Below are positions 32,708 to 41,826 of a stretch of 63,044 nt of DNA, piece by piece (position 1 is the first letter of the stretch; each line of letters starts with the position of its first letter). The notes beneath the pieces were generated by a model. It saw nothing but the letters and a program-made list of their open reading frames with translations. It was not told the DNA's origin and did no database searches. The position numbers and the translations under genes were made by a program. This DNA comes from Pseudomonadota bacterium. Lineage in GTDB: Bacteria; Pseudomonadota; Alphaproteobacteria; Rhizobiales; Xanthobacteraceae. Location: NCBI GenBank assembly GCA_023422775.1, contig JAFAGM010000024.1:1-63044 (forward strand), read 5' to 3'.

Positions 32708-34789
32708 ATGGATCACGATTCTACCGACCATCCGAAAGCCCCACGAAAGGCGCGGCGGGGTTCCGCCTCGGACTTGCCACCTCAGGACCAGACCTTCCAG
32801 GAGCTGTCTTCCGCGGACCTTGATCCCGCAACGTCTGCGGCCGAGGAGGACGAAGAGGCGCGGCTGCCGGACGCGCCGGAGGAGCCCGCCGAGGCGGTGG
32901 CCGAGGGCACGCTCGCTGTCGGTCATGCCGCGATCGAGAACGCGGTGCGGCTGGCGCCGACGTCGCCCGGCGTCTATCGCATGCTTAATGCCGCCGGCGA
33001 CGTGCTCTATGTCGGCAAGGCAAAGAGTGTCCGCAAGCGCCTTGCGTCGTACGCCCGGGTCAACGCGCCGCTGCCGGCGCGCATCCTGCGCATGATCGCC
33101 GCAACCGTGACGGTCGAGATCGTTTCCACGACAACCGAGACCGAAGCGCTGCTGCTGGAAGCCAATCTGATCAAGCAGCTGCGGCCGCGCTTCAACGTGC
33201 AACTGCGCGACGACAAATCGTTTCCCTATATTCTGATATCAGGCGATCACTGGGCGCCGCAGATTCTCAAGCATCGCGGCGCGCAAACGAGGCCCGGCCG
33301 CTATTTCGGACCGTTCGCATCCGCCGGCGCCGTCAATCGCACGATCACGGCGCTGCAGCGCGCGTTCTTGATCCGCTCCTGCACCGACGGTTTTTTCGAG
33401 AGCCGCACCCGGCCCTGCCTCCTCTATCAGATCCGCCGCTGTTCGGGACCCTGCACCGGCGAGATCGACTTCCCCGGCTATACCAAGCTGGTGCGCGAGG
33501 CCAGCGACTTCCTGTCCGGCCGCAGCCATCTGGTGAAGCAGGAGCTGGCCGTCGAGATGGAGAAGGCTTCGACCGAACTCGAGTTCGAAACCGCGGCGCG
33601 GTATCGTGATCGCCTCGCGGCGCTGTCGGCGATCCAGTCGCAGCAGGGCATCAATCCGCGCACCGTGGAGGAAGCCGACGTGTTCGCCATCCATCAGGAG
33701 GGCGGCTATTCCTGCGTCGAGGTGTTCTTTTTCCGCACCGGACAGAACTGGGGCAACCGCGCCTACTTCCCGCGCGCGGAGAAGTCGTTCACGCCGGAAG
33801 AAGTGCTGGGCTCTTTCCTCGCGCAATTCTACGACGACAAGCCGCCGCCGAAACTCGTCCTGTTGTCGCACGAGATCGAGGAAAGCGCGTTGCTGGCCGA
33901 CGCACTCGCGGTCAAGGCCGGATTCAGGGTGGAAGTATCCACACCCAAGCGCGGCGAGAAAAAGGAGCTGATCGCGCACGCGCTGACCAATGCGCGCGAG
34001 GCGCTCGGCCGCAAGCTGAGCGACACCGCGACCCAGAGCCGCCTGCTGCAGGGCATGGCGACGACGCTCGGCCTGCCGCAGCCGCCCCGGCGCATCGAGG
34101 TCTACGACAACAGCCACATCCAGGGCACCAACGCGGTAGGCGCGATGATCGTGGCCGGACCCGACGGGTTCATCAAGAACCAGTACCGCAAGTTCAACAT
34201 CAGGTCGGAGGGACTGACGCCCGGTGACGACTACGCGATGATGCGCGAGGTGCTGGAACGGCGCTTCAAGCGGCTGCTGAAGCCGCCGGAGGGCGAGGCT
34301 GCCGAACCGGCGGCTGACGATGACTCGTTCCCGCAATGGCCTGACCTGGTCATCATCGACGGCGGCCGCGGCCAGCTCAACGCCGTGCGGGAAATCTTCG
34401 AAGGCTTCGGCCTGACCCGGGTGTCGCTGATGGCGGTCGCCAAGGGCCCGGACCGCGATGCCGGGCGCGAGACCCTGTTCATGCCGGACCGCGAGGCCAT
34501 CAAGCTCGAACCGCGCGACCCCGTGCTGTATTTCATCCAGCGGCTGCGCGACGAGGCGCATCGCTTCGTGATCGGCTCGCACCGGAAACTGCGCAAAAAG
34601 GACATCCGGGAAGCCGGCCTGCAGGAGATCCCGGGCATCGGCCCGTCACGCAAACGTGCCTTGCTGCATCATTTTGGAACGCTGAAGGAGATCGAGCGGG
34701 CCTCGATCGCCGATCTCGGCAAGGTTCCGGGCGTCAGCGCCGAAAGCGCCCGCAAGATTTTCGAGTTTTTCCATGCGCAGCCGGGTTAA
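32708..34789 (+). CDS. uvrC: UvrABC excinuclease subunit C
   Basis: Makes both incisions in nucleotide-excision repair. The 693-residue protein has the GIY-YIG nuclease (SPGVYRMLNAAGDVLYVGKAKSVRKRL, from about residue 87), the Cys region RPCLLYQIRRCSGPCTGEI, a UVR segment, the RNase H-like endonuclease core (RIEVYDNSHIQGTNAVGAMIV, PDLVIIDGGRGQL) and C-terminal helix-hairpin-helix (LQEIPGIGPSRKRALLHHFG). The first ~75 residues are acidic, Pro-rich and not part of the normal enzyme, so it has a disordered N-terminal extension if ATG 32708 is right. Confidence 0.96.
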   Translation: MDHDSTDHPKAPRKARRGSASDLPPQDQTFQELSSADLDPATSAAEEDEEARLPDAPEEPAEAVAEGTLAVGHAAIENAVRLAPTSPGVYRMLNAAGDVLYVGKAKSVRKRLASYARVNAPLPARILRMIAATVTVEIVSTTTETEALLLEANLIKQLRPRFNVQLRDDKSFPYILISGDHWAPQILKHRGAQTRPGRYFGPFASAGAVNRTITALQRAFLIRSCTDGFFESRTRPCLLYQIRRCSGPCTGEIDFPGYTKLVREASDFLSGRSHLVKQELAVEMEKASTELEFETAARYRDRLAALSAIQSQQGINPRTVEEADVFAIHQEGGYSCVEVFFFRTGQNWGNRAYFPRAEKSFTPEEVLGSFLAQFYDDKPPPKLVLLSHEIEESALLADALAVKAGFRVEVSTPKRGEKKELIAHALTNAREALGRKLSDTATQSRLLQGMATTLGLPQPPRRIEVYDNSHIQGTNAVGAMIVAGPDGFIKNQYRKFNIRSEGLTPGDDYAMMREVLERRFKRLLKPPEGEAAEPAADDDSFPQWPDLVIIDGGRGQLNAVREIFEGFGLTRVSLMAVAKGPDRDAGRETLFMPDREAIKLEPRDPVLYFIQRLRDEAHRFVIGSHRKLRKKDIREAGLQEIPGIGPSRKRALLHHFGTLKEIERASIADLGKVPGVSAESARKIFEFFHAQPG

Positions 34790-34881
34790 AGGGAATTCGG
34801 GTTTCACATGGGCGCCGCCTGCTACAGATGATCTAGGCCCGCACGGTTGACCTTCACGCTCCAGCGGTATTGGTAAGACGG

Positions 34882-35496
34882 ATGAACATCGCGACCACCA
34901 GGGGACAGACCAAGAGTCTGTCGCTGCCGAATATCCTGACCTACGCGCGCATCGCCGCCATTCCGGTGGTGGTCGGCTGCATTTACTGGCAGTCCATCAT
35001 GGATGGCCCGTTGTGGCTTCGCTGGGTGGCGCTGGCGGTCTTTCTCGCGGCAGCCGTCACCGACTATCTCGATGGCTATTATGCACGAATCTGGGACCAG
35101 CAATCGGCATTCGGCCGGATGCTCGATCCGATCGCCGACAAGCTGCTGGTAGCATCCTGCCTCCTGATGCTTGCAGCCGACGGCAGCATCAACCGCTGGA
35201 CGCTGTGGGCAGCGTTCGTGATCCTGTGCCGCGAAATCCTGGTTTCGGGTCTGCGCGAATATCTCGCCGCGCTGCGGGTCAGCGTACCCGTGACCCAACT
35301 CGCGAAGTGGAAGACCACGGTGCAACTGGTGGCGATCGGCTTCCTGATCGCCGGCGAAGCCGGCGAGGCGATACTGCCCTGGACCACGCTGCTCGGCATT
35401 ATCCTGTTGTGGATTTCGGCGCTTGTCACGATCTACACCGGCTGGGACTACTTCCGCGCCGGCATCCATCACCTCATCAAGGAGGATGAGGGATGA
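34882..35496 (+). CDS. pgsA: CDP-diacylglycerol--glycerol-3-phosphate 3-phosphatidyltransferase
   Basis: Commits CDP-diacylglycerol to phosphatidylglycerol synthesis in the inner membrane. The 204-residue protein carries the CDP-alcohol phosphotransferase motif exactly, DG-x2-AR-x8-G-x3-D-x3-D, as DGYYARIWDQQSAFG then RMLDPIADK. It has about five membrane helices and opens SLSLPNILTYARIAAIP. GTG 34870 is a less likely start. It overlaps moaD by 4 bases, a uvrC-pgsA-moaD-moaE order common in Rhizobiales. Confidence 0.94.
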   Translation: MNIATTRGQTKSLSLPNILTYARIAAIPVVVGCIYWQSIMDGPLWLRWVALAVFLAAAVTDYLDGYYARIWDQQSAFGRMLDPIADKLLVASCLLMLAADGSINRWTLWAAFVILCREILVSGLREYLAALRVSVPVTQLAKWKTTVQLVAIGFLIAGEAGEAILPWTTLLGIILLWISALVTIYTGWDYFRAGIHHLIKEDEG

Positions 35497-35744
35497 GGGT
35501 CAAATATTTCGCCTGGGTGCGCGAGCGGGTCGGAATAGCCGAGGAAACCGTCGAGCCGCCGGCGGACGTGCGCACCGTGAACGACCTGATCGGCTGGCTC
35601 TCCAGCCGCGGCGAGGCCTATGCCTACGCCTTCGAGAAGCCGAAGGTGATCCGCGCCGCGATCGACCACCGCCATGTGAAGTCGGACGCTGCGATTTCCG
35701 GCGCCCGCGAGATTGCATTCTTTCCGCCGATGACCGGCGGCTGA
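35493..35744 (+). CDS. moaD: Molybdopterin synthase sulfur-carrier subunit
   Basis: The 83-residue ubiquitin-fold small subunit ends in the GG tail (FFPPMTGG) that is thiocarboxylated and donates sulfur to precursor Z. MRVKYFAWVRERVG and REIAFFPPMTGG are diagnostic. It is translated from an ATG overlapping the pgsA stop (GGATGAGG context) and is followed seven bases later by moaE. It contributes the molybdopterin needed by the CO dehydrogenase and other molybdoenzymes of the cell. Confidence 0.94.
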   Translation: MRVKYFAWVRERVGIAEETVEPPADVRTVNDLIGWLSSRGEAYAYAFEKPKVIRAAIDHRHVKSDAAISGAREIAFFPPMTGG

Positions 35745-35751
35745 CCCACCC

Positions 35752-36219
35752 ATGTCCGTCACGGCGACCATTCGCATTCAGGAAGCCGATTTCGACGTCG
35801 CGCAGGAAATCGCGGCGTTAAGCAAAAGCCGCACCGATGTCGGCGCGGTCGTCTCCTTCAGCGGCATCTGCCGTGGCGATGACAATGGCGAGCCGATCGC
35901 CGCGCTGACGCTCGAGCACTACCCGGGCATGGCGGAAGCTGAAATCGGTCGGCACGCCGACGAGGCGCTGTCGCGCTGGCCGCTGCAGGGCCTCACCGTC
36001 ATTCATCGCTTCGGCCGCATCGCGCCAGGCGAGAACATCGTGCTGGTCGTGACCGCTTCGTCGCACCGGCAGGCAGCCTTCGAAGCCGCGGAATTCCTGA
36101 TGGACTACCTGAAGACGAATGCGCCGTTCTGGAAGCGCGAAGAAAGCGGCAAAGGCGCAAGCTGGATCGAAGCGCGCGACCACGACGATGCCGCCGCCGC
36201 ACGCTGGACCAAATCATGA
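35752..36219 (+). CDS. moaE: Molybdopterin synthase catalytic subunit
   Basis: A 155-residue MoaE. Signatures: VGAVVSFSGICRG, LTLEHYPGMAEAEI, VIHRFGRIAPGENIVLVVTASSHRQAAFEAAEFLMDYLKTNAPFWKRE, which includes the catalytic lysine region (LKTNAPFWK). With MoaD it forms the heterotetramer converting cyclic pyranopterin monophosphate to molybdopterin. Its stop overlaps the prmB start (ATGATG). Confidence 0.95.
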   Translation: MSVTATIRIQEADFDVAQEIAALSKSRTDVGAVVSFSGICRGDDNGEPIAALTLEHYPGMAEAEIGRHADEALSRWPLQGLTVIHRFGRIAPGENIVLVVTASSHRQAAFEAAEFLMDYLKTNAPFWKREESGKGASWIEARDHDDAAAARWTKS

Positions 36220-37181
36220 TGGCCAAGGCCCGCAAGCCGGCAGCGAAGCGCCGCGCTACCGCACCGAAATTTCCCAAGGTCCGCGCGGGCGAATTGCTGA
36301 CGCTGCTGGATTTTGTCCGCTACGGCGTGAGCCGCTTCGTCGAGGCCAAACTGGTGTTTGCCCACGGCACCACCGATCCGCTCGCGGAAGCCGCCTTCCT
36401 GGTCTGCGAGGCGCTGCACCTTCACCCGGACCAGTTCGAGACCTTTGCGACCGCCCGCGTGACCACCGCCGAGGGCAAGAAGATCCTCGACCTGTTCGCG
36501 CGCCGTGTCACGACGCGAAAGCCCGCCGCGTATCTCGTCAACAGGATCTACATGCGCGGCCTGCCCTTCTATGTCGACGAGCGCACCATCGTGCCGCGTT
36601 CGTTCATCGGCGAATTGCTGGAGCAACATTTTGGGGGCGGCGACGAGGAAGCCGGCTCGCTGATTTCGGATCCGGCTGACGTGGAGAGCGTGCTCGACCT
36701 CTGCACCGGCTCGGGCTGCCTCGCCATTCTGGCAAGCCGGCACTTTCCCAACGCTGACATCGACGCGGTGGATATTTCAAAGGATGCGCTCGATGTCGCC
36801 GCACGCAATGTCGGCGATTACGGGCTGGACGATCGCCTGACGCTTCATCGCGGCGATCTGTTCGAGCCGCTGGGTGACAGGCGTTACGACCTGATCATAT
36901 CCAACCCGCCCTATGTCGACGCGGAAGGCATGACCAGCCTGCCGCGCGAGTGCCGTTCCGAGCCCAAGCTCGCCTTCGACGGCGGCGCCGACGGAACCGA
37001 CATCGTCAGGCGCATCCTCGACGAGGCAGCCGCGCACCTGACGCCGCAGGGCGGGCTGCTCTGCGAAATCGGCCGCTGCCGCCCGCAACTGGAAGCTGCC
37101 TATCCGCAACTGCCGCTGCTCTGGCTCGATACCGAGGATTCCGACGGCGAAGTATTCTGGATCGCGGCGGCCGATCTCTGA
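36216..37181 (+). CDS. prmB: 50S ribosomal protein L3 N5-glutamine methyltransferase (PrmB)
   Basis: A 321-residue HemK/PrmB-family methyltransferase. VFAHGTTDPLAEAAFLVCEALHL is the PrmB-type N-terminal domain, VPRSFIGELL precedes the SAM site SVLDLCTGSGCLAILASRHFPNADIDAVDIS, and the glutamine-binding motif is ISNPPYVDAEGM. The VPRSFI and histidine-containing N-terminus favour PrmB over PrmC. It is translationally coupled to moaE. A Lys/Arg-rich first 20 residues may aid ribosome contact. Confidence 0.88.
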   Translation: MMAKARKPAAKRRATAPKFPKVRAGELLTLLDFVRYGVSRFVEAKLVFAHGTTDPLAEAAFLVCEALHLHPDQFETFATARVTTAEGKKILDLFARRVTTRKPAAYLVNRIYMRGLPFYVDERTIVPRSFIGELLEQHFGGGDEEAGSLISDPADVESVLDLCTGSGCLAILASRHFPNADIDAVDISKDALDVAARNVGDYGLDDRLTLHRGDLFEPLGDRRYDLIISNPPYVDAEGMTSLPRECRSEPKLAFDGGADGTDIVRRILDEAAAHLTPQGGLLCEIGRCRPQLEAAYPQLPLLWLDTEDSDGEVFWIAAADL

Positions 37182-37288
37182 CTTGCGCGGAAATAACACG
37201 GCGCGTCGGCGTTCCCGTTTGGCGGCGAAAATGATACGCTGGCGCTAGCCAACGCCCAAGACCTCGAGAAAACATCGGAGAGGCCGCC

Positions 37289-38635
37289 ATGCTGGACAAG
37301 GGCCCCCGTCCCAATTCGATCAATGTGCCGAACGATCTCGCTGCGCACTGGATGCCGTTCACCGCGAACCGCGCGTTCAAGAAGAACCCGCGGCTGCTCG
37401 CCGGCGCCAAGGACATGCATTACTTCACCGTCGACGGCCGCAAGGTCATCGACGGCGCCTCGGGCATGTGGTGCACCAATGCCGGCCACGGCCGCACCGG
37501 AATTTCGTCGGCGATCGCGAAGCAGGCCGAGGCGCTGGACTATGCGCCGCCGTTCCAGTTCGGCATCCCGCAGGCGTTCGAACTCGCGAGCCGCATCGCC
37601 GAACTGGCGCCCGATGGCCTCGACCACGTATTCTTCTGCAATTCCGGCTCGGAAGCCGCCGACACCGCGCTCAAGATTGCGCTCGCCTATCACCAGATCA
37701 ACGGCCAGGGCAGCCGCATCCGCCTGCTCGGCCGCGAGCGCGGCTATCATGGCGTCGGCTTCGGCGGAACTTCAGTGGGCGGCATCGTCGGCAACCGCAA
37801 GATGTTCGGTTCGCTCTTGACCGGCGTCGACCACCTGCCGGCGACCTACGATCGCGACAAGCAGGCGTTCAGCAAGGGCGAGCCGGAATACGGCGCGCAT
37901 TTCGCCGACGAGCTGGAACGCCTCGTCAACCTGCACGGCGCCAACACCATCGCCGCCGTAATCGTCGAGCCGATGGCCGGATCGACCGGCGTGTTGCCGG
38001 CGCCGAAGGGCTATCTCGAGCGGCTGCGCGAGATCACCCGGAAGCACGGCATCCTCCTGATCTTCGACGAGGTCATCACCGGCTTCGGCCGGCTCGGCTT
38101 TGCCTTTGCCGCGGAACGCTACGGCGTGGTGCCTGACATGCTGACCTTCGCCAAGGGGATCACCAACGGCGCGGCGCCGATGGGCGGTGTGCTGGTGCGC
38201 GATACCGTCCATGACGCCTTCATGAGCGGCCCGGAATACGCCGTGGAACTAGCTCATGGCTACACCTACTCGGCCCATCCGCTGGCCTGCGCCGCGGGAC
38301 TGGCCGCGCTGGACATCTACCGTGACGAAAAGCTGTTCGAGCGGGCCAACAAGCTCGAGCCGAAATTCGCCGACGCCGTGATGTCGCTGCGGAAGGAACC
38401 GGGCGTACTGGATATCCGCACCGTCGGCCTGACCGCCGGCATCGACCTCGCGCCACAGGCCGACGCGCCTGGCAAGCGCGGCTTTGCCGGGCTCAACAGC
38501 GCCTTCCACGACAACGACCTGATGGTGCGCATCGCCGGCGACACCCTGGTCCTGACCCCGCCGCTGATCATCACCGAGGACCAGATCGGCGAGATCATCG
38601 AAAAGGTCACCAGGGTGATCCGCGCGACGGCGTAA
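37289..38635 (+). CDS. Omega-amino acid:pyruvate (beta-alanine:pyruvate) aminotransferase, class III
   Basis: A 448-residue PLP class III aminotransferase. It opens AAHWMPFTANRAFKKNPRLL and continues GASGMWCTNAGHGR, the typical start of beta-alanine--pyruvate transaminases. PLP contacts are FFCNSGSEAADTALK, YHGVGFGGTSVGG, LIFDEVITGFGRLG and the Schiff-base lysine in LTFAKGITNGAAPMGG. It would move amino groups from beta-alanine or related omega-amines to pyruvate. CGGAGAGG precedes the ATG. Monocistronic. Confidence 0.9.
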   Translation: MLDKGPRPNSINVPNDLAAHWMPFTANRAFKKNPRLLAGAKDMHYFTVDGRKVIDGASGMWCTNAGHGRTGISSAIAKQAEALDYAPPFQFGIPQAFELASRIAELAPDGLDHVFFCNSGSEAADTALKIALAYHQINGQGSRIRLLGRERGYHGVGFGGTSVGGIVGNRKMFGSLLTGVDHLPATYDRDKQAFSKGEPEYGAHFADELERLVNLHGANTIAAVIVEPMAGSTGVLPAPKGYLERLREITRKHGILLIFDEVITGFGRLGFAFAAERYGVVPDMLTFAKGITNGAAPMGGVLVRDTVHDAFMSGPEYAVELAHGYTYSAHPLACAAGLAALDIYRDEKLFERANKLEPKFADAVMSLRKEPGVLDIRTVGLTAGIDLAPQADAPGKRGFAGLNSAFHDNDLMVRIAGDTLVLTPPLIITEDQIGEIIEKVTRVIRATA

Positions 38636-38650
38636 AGGCCGCATCTCTCG

Positions 38651-38775
38651 TGTCCCGGCCTCCACGCTCGTACCCCGGCCTCGAGCCGGGGCCCAACTAA
38701 CCACAATTGCATAAGCCTCGCTTGGGCCCCGGCTCTGCGGCGCAGCGTTACACGCTGCGCCACGTCCGGGACACG
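38651..38775. repeat. Dispersed repeat family 2, copy B
   Basis: Starts GTGTCCCGGCCTCCACGC, contains CCCCGGCCTCGAGCCGGGG, GGGCCCCGGCTCTGCGGCGC and ends CGCTGCGCCACGTCCGGGACACG. Its outer arms are inverted copies. It fills most of the 298-base gap between the aminotransferase and the EAL gene; the rest (38776-38933) shows nothing but the EAL leader. Confidence 0.85.
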
Positions 38776-38933
38776 CGACTGCCCGGTTCCGGCCCTGTCG
38801 AAAGAACACTGGCCCCGCGAATCAACATTGGTGGTAAGGTTGCAGCGCTCGGGGGCGCGCAAACTGGATCATGCCGAAACTTGCGCCTTTCCCGGGTGAA
38901 GGCAGTTCGGACCTTTAGGGCGTAGCGCGCGAC

Positions 38934-40406
38934 ATGATTCGCATTTCGACGATTTTCATCGCCATCTGCATGGTGCTGCTGGCAGCATCCCTCGGCCTCG
39001 TGCTGCATACGATGGCGGGCTTCAACAGTTCCGAAGCCGCGATCGTGGCGCTGACCGCGCTGACCTTCCTGATCCTCTACAACGCCGTGTCGATGCGGCT
39101 GCGCGACCGCTCCGATGTCGGCGGCCAGATCGCCGACCTGTCCCGCGGCACCGCCGACCTCGCCCGCCAGGTCGCCGAATTCGGCCGCCGGCTCGCCGCC
39201 GTCGAAGGCCGGGTGGTGTCGGCGCATTCCGCTGGCGCCGACCGTATCCAGGCCGTGGTAGGCGAGATCAACGAATTGGGCGTGCTGGTCAAGCAACTGG
39301 CCGTCTCGGTCGCCAGTCACGACGATTTGCTGTCCGCGGCCGCCGCAGCGCCAGCCCCGGTGCGCAGGCCTCATTCCGAACCGGCGGACGAACTGGCGTT
39401 CAGCCCCGAGCCAGCCCCCCCCACCATCGCAAGGCCAGTGCCGGTTACGGCTGCAGCGCCGGCGCCTCCCATTGTCGCGGAGGCCATTGCAGCCTCGCGC
39501 AACCAGGCGCAGTTGCTTGCCGCGGTGAAGAACGCCATCGATGAAAGCCGGCTCGATATCTACCTGCAGCCGATGGTGACGCTGCCCCAGCGCAAGGTGC
39601 GGTTCTACGAGGCGGTGACGCGGCTCCGCGACGACAGGGATCAGGTCCTTGCCGCCGACGATTTCATCTCCATCGCCGAAGCAGGCGGGCTGATGGGGAA
39701 GATCGATCACATGGTGATGCTGCGCTGTGTCCAGGTGCTGCGCCGCCTGATGGTGCGCAACAAGGATGTCGGCGTGTTCTGCAATGTTTCGGCGGCGACG
39801 CTCGGCAACCCCTCCAACTTCGCGCAATGCCTCGATTTTCTCGAAGCCAATCGCGCGCTGGCGCCGTCCTTCGTGCTCGAATTCAAGCAGGCGGCTTTCC
39901 GCCGTCTGGGCCCTGTCGAAACCGAGCATCTCGCCGCGCTGTCGCAGCGCGGCTACCGCTTCTCGATCGATCACGTCACGGATCTGCGCATCGAACCGCG
40001 GGAACTCGCCGACCGTGGCGTCCGCTACATCAAGGTGCCGGCGGCGCTGCTGCTCGACCCCAGGCAGAACTCGAACTCCGATATCCATCCCTCCGATCTT
40101 TCCGACCTGCTCGGCCGTTTCGGCATCGACCTGATCGCCGAGCGGATCGAGGGCGAGCGCGCCGTGGTCGATCTGCTGGACTATGACGTACGCTTCGGGC
40201 AGGGCTTCCTGTTTGCCCCGCCGCGGCCGTTGCGGCCCGAGGGGGCATCTGCTACCGGCGGGGCTACTCCGAACAAGGACTCCGGCAGTTCCAATGCTCC
40301 GAATGGCTCCAGTAACCCCGTTCCCCTCCCCAACCCGGCCGTCGAGCCCGTCATGCGCGCAACCGGCAATGCCGCGCTGGCGCGCCGCGCAGCCGGACCG
40401 GGCTAG
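38934..40406 (+). CDS. Membrane protein with degenerate EAL (c-di-GMP phosphodiesterase-like) domain
   Basis: A 490-residue protein: two membrane helices (about 5-25 and 34-52), a predicted coiled coil (60-130), a Pro/Ala linker (135-185), an EAL domain (190-430) and a Pro/Ser/Gly tail. EAL residues kept are E226 (EAV), N284, E316, D346, K367, E403 and Q423. The second Asp of the DDFGTG loop is His347 and the rest of the loop reads VTD. This predicts lost or weak hydrolysis and a possible c-di-GMP-binding role. It is followed 15 bases later by the HAD gene. Confidence 0.85.
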   Translation: MIRISTIFIAICMVLLAASLGLVLHTMAGFNSSEAAIVALTALTFLILYNAVSMRLRDRSDVGGQIADLSRGTADLARQVAEFGRRLAAVEGRVVSAHSAGADRIQAVVGEINELGVLVKQLAVSVASHDDLLSAAAAAPAPVRRPHSEPADELAFSPEPAPPTIARPVPVTAAAPAPPIVAEAIAASRNQAQLLAAVKNAIDESRLDIYLQPMVTLPQRKVRFYEAVTRLRDDRDQVLAADDFISIAEAGGLMGKIDHMVMLRCVQVLRRLMVRNKDVGVFCNVSAATLGNPSNFAQCLDFLEANRALAPSFVLEFKQAAFRRLGPVETEHLAALSQRGYRFSIDHVTDLRIEPRELADRGVRYIKVPAALLLDPRQNSNSDIHPSDLSDLLGRFGIDLIAERIEGERAVVDLLDYDVRFGQGFLFAPPRPLRPEGASATGGATPNKDSGSSNAPNGSSNPVPLPNPAVEPVMRATGNAALARRAAGPG

Positions 40407-40421
40407 CGGACGCCCGAAATC

Positions 40422-41276
40422 ATGACCTCGCTGCGATTCGCCGAAAGGCTGAGCGAGCTTGTGGACGGGGTCGAGGTCATCCTCTCCGACATCTGGGGCG
40501 TGGTGCATAACGGTCTGGAATCGTTCCCCGAAGCCTGCCAGGCGCTGCATACCTTCCGTCAACGCGGCGGCACCGTCATCCTCATCACCAATGCGCCGCG
40601 GCCGGCCGATTCCGTGCAACGGCAGTTGCGCAAGCTTGGCGTCGCCGACGAAATCCATGACGCGATCGTCAGCTCCGGCGACCTGACCCGGCACTTCGTC
40701 GGCGATCACCCGGGAAAGAAAATGTTCTGGCTCGGTCCGGAGCGCGACAGCTCGATCTATCGCGGTCTCGACGCCGTGACGGCGCCGCTGGAGCAGGCCG
40801 ACTACATCGTCTGCACCGGCCTGTTCGACGACGAAACCGAATCGGCCGAGGACTACCGCGCGATGATGCTGCAGGCGCGCGAGCGGAAGCTGCCGCTGGT
40901 TTGCGCCAACCCCGACATCGTCGTCGAACGCGGCGACCGTCTGATCTACTGCGCGGGCGCGATCGCCGAACTGTATCGCGAACTCGGCGGCGAGGTGATC
41001 TTCTACGGCAAGCCGCACCGGCCGATCTATGAACGCGCGATGGCGCTCGCCGCCGAGCGCCGCGGTCATCCTGCGCCGCTCGATCGCGTGCTGGCGATCG
41101 GGGATTCGGTGCGGACCGACCTGACGGGCGCTCACGGCTTTGGGATAGATTGCCTGTTCGTGACCCGCGGCATCCATTCCGAGGATTTCGAGGGCATCGA
41201 CCAGTTTGACCCGGCCTCGGTCAAGGAACTGTTCGGCCACCCGCCGAAGGCGCTGATGCGCGAATTGCGCTGGTAG
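40422..41276 (+). CDS. HAD-superfamily class IIA hydrolase (TIGR01459-like)
   Basis: A 284-residue HAD-IIA phosphatase. Motif I is VILSDIWGVVHNG with nucleophile D23; the usual second Asp is Trp25, as is frequent in this subgroup. Motif II is ILITNAPRP, motif III involves FYGKPHRPIYERAM and motif IV VLAIGDSVRTDLTGAHGFGIDCLFV. The substrate is unknown; relatives are p-nitrophenyl-phosphatase or NagD-like. It probably shares an mRNA with the EAL gene. Confidence 0.88.
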   Translation: MTSLRFAERLSELVDGVEVILSDIWGVVHNGLESFPEACQALHTFRQRGGTVILITNAPRPADSVQRQLRKLGVADEIHDAIVSSGDLTRHFVGDHPGKKMFWLGPERDSSIYRGLDAVTAPLEQADYIVCTGLFDDETESAEDYRAMMLQARERKLPLVCANPDIVVERGDRLIYCAGAIAELYRELGGEVIFYGKPHRPIYERAMALAAERRGHPAPLDRVLAIGDSVRTDLTGAHGFGIDCLFVTRGIHSEDFEGIDQFDPASVKELFGHPPKALMRELRW

Positions 41277-41285
41277 GCTGCTCGT

Positions 41286-41406
41286 TCCCCGGACGTAGCG
41301 CAGCACGCAGTGGTGCGCTGCTGAGCCGGAGTCCATCTGTGTGGAGCAGTAGGTCCCGGCTCTGCGGCGCACCGCCGAAGTGGCGCTGCACCGCGTCCGG
41401 GACAGG
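41286..41406. repeat. Dispersed repeat family 2, copy C
   Basis: Starts TCCCCGGACGTAGCGCAGC, contains GGTCCCGGCTCTGCGGCGCACC and ends GCTGCACCGCGTCCGGGACAGG. Matches copies at 27531 and 38651 over the CCCGGCTCTGCGGCGC core and ends. Lies between the convergent HAD and cheY genes. Confidence 0.85.
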
Positions 41407-41430
41407 AGAGAATTACGCTGTCACCAAAGC

Positions 41431-41826
41431 TTACGCCGTCGCCATGTCCGGGAAGACCGCCTCGATCTTGGTCTTCAGCGTCGCCGCGTTGAACGGCTTG
41501 ACGATGTAGTTGTTGACGCCGGCTTTCTTCGCCGCGATCACGTTCTCGGTCTTGGATTCCGCCGTGATCATGATGAAGGGCGTGGTGGCGAGGTTGGGAT
41601 CCGCGCGGACTTCCTTGAGCAGGTCGTAGCCGGTCATCGGCTCCATGTTCCAGTCGGAAATCACGAGCCCGTATTTCTTGCCGCGCATCTTGTCCAGCGC
41701 CTGTGAACCGTCGCTGGCATCGTCAATGTTGTCGAAGCCGAGCTGCTTCAAAAGATTTCGGATGATGCGGATCATGGTGCCATAGTCATCAACCACCAGA
41801 ACCGGCATCGACAAATCAACCGCCAT
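41431..41826 (-). CDS. cheY: CheY-like single-domain response regulator
   Basis: A 131-residue receiver domain without output module. Acidic pocket D13/D14 (LVVDDYGTM), phosphoacceptor D58 (VISDWNMEPMTGYDLL), Thr in IMITAESK and Lys in NYIVKPFN are all present. SDWNM with MxPMxGxxLL is the CheY signature, so control of the flagellar switch is likely, though no che or fli genes are near. The frame reads upstream to 41898, but ATG 41826 is preceded by GGGGGA. Confidence 0.9.
   Translation of the reverse strand: MAVDLSMPVLVVDDYGTMIRIIRNLLKQLGFDNIDDASDGSQALDKMRGKKYGLVISDWNMEPMTGYDLLKEVRADPNLATTPFIMITAESKTENVIAAKKAGVNNYIVKPFNAATLKTKIEAVFPDMATA

Noticed and set aside
38748..41372. 874-codon open frame on the minus strand across the EAL and HAD genes
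   Set aside because: Composition is that of an antisense frame (Arg, His, Asp, Gln rich) and both ends lie in repeats; the plus-strand genes have clear motifs.
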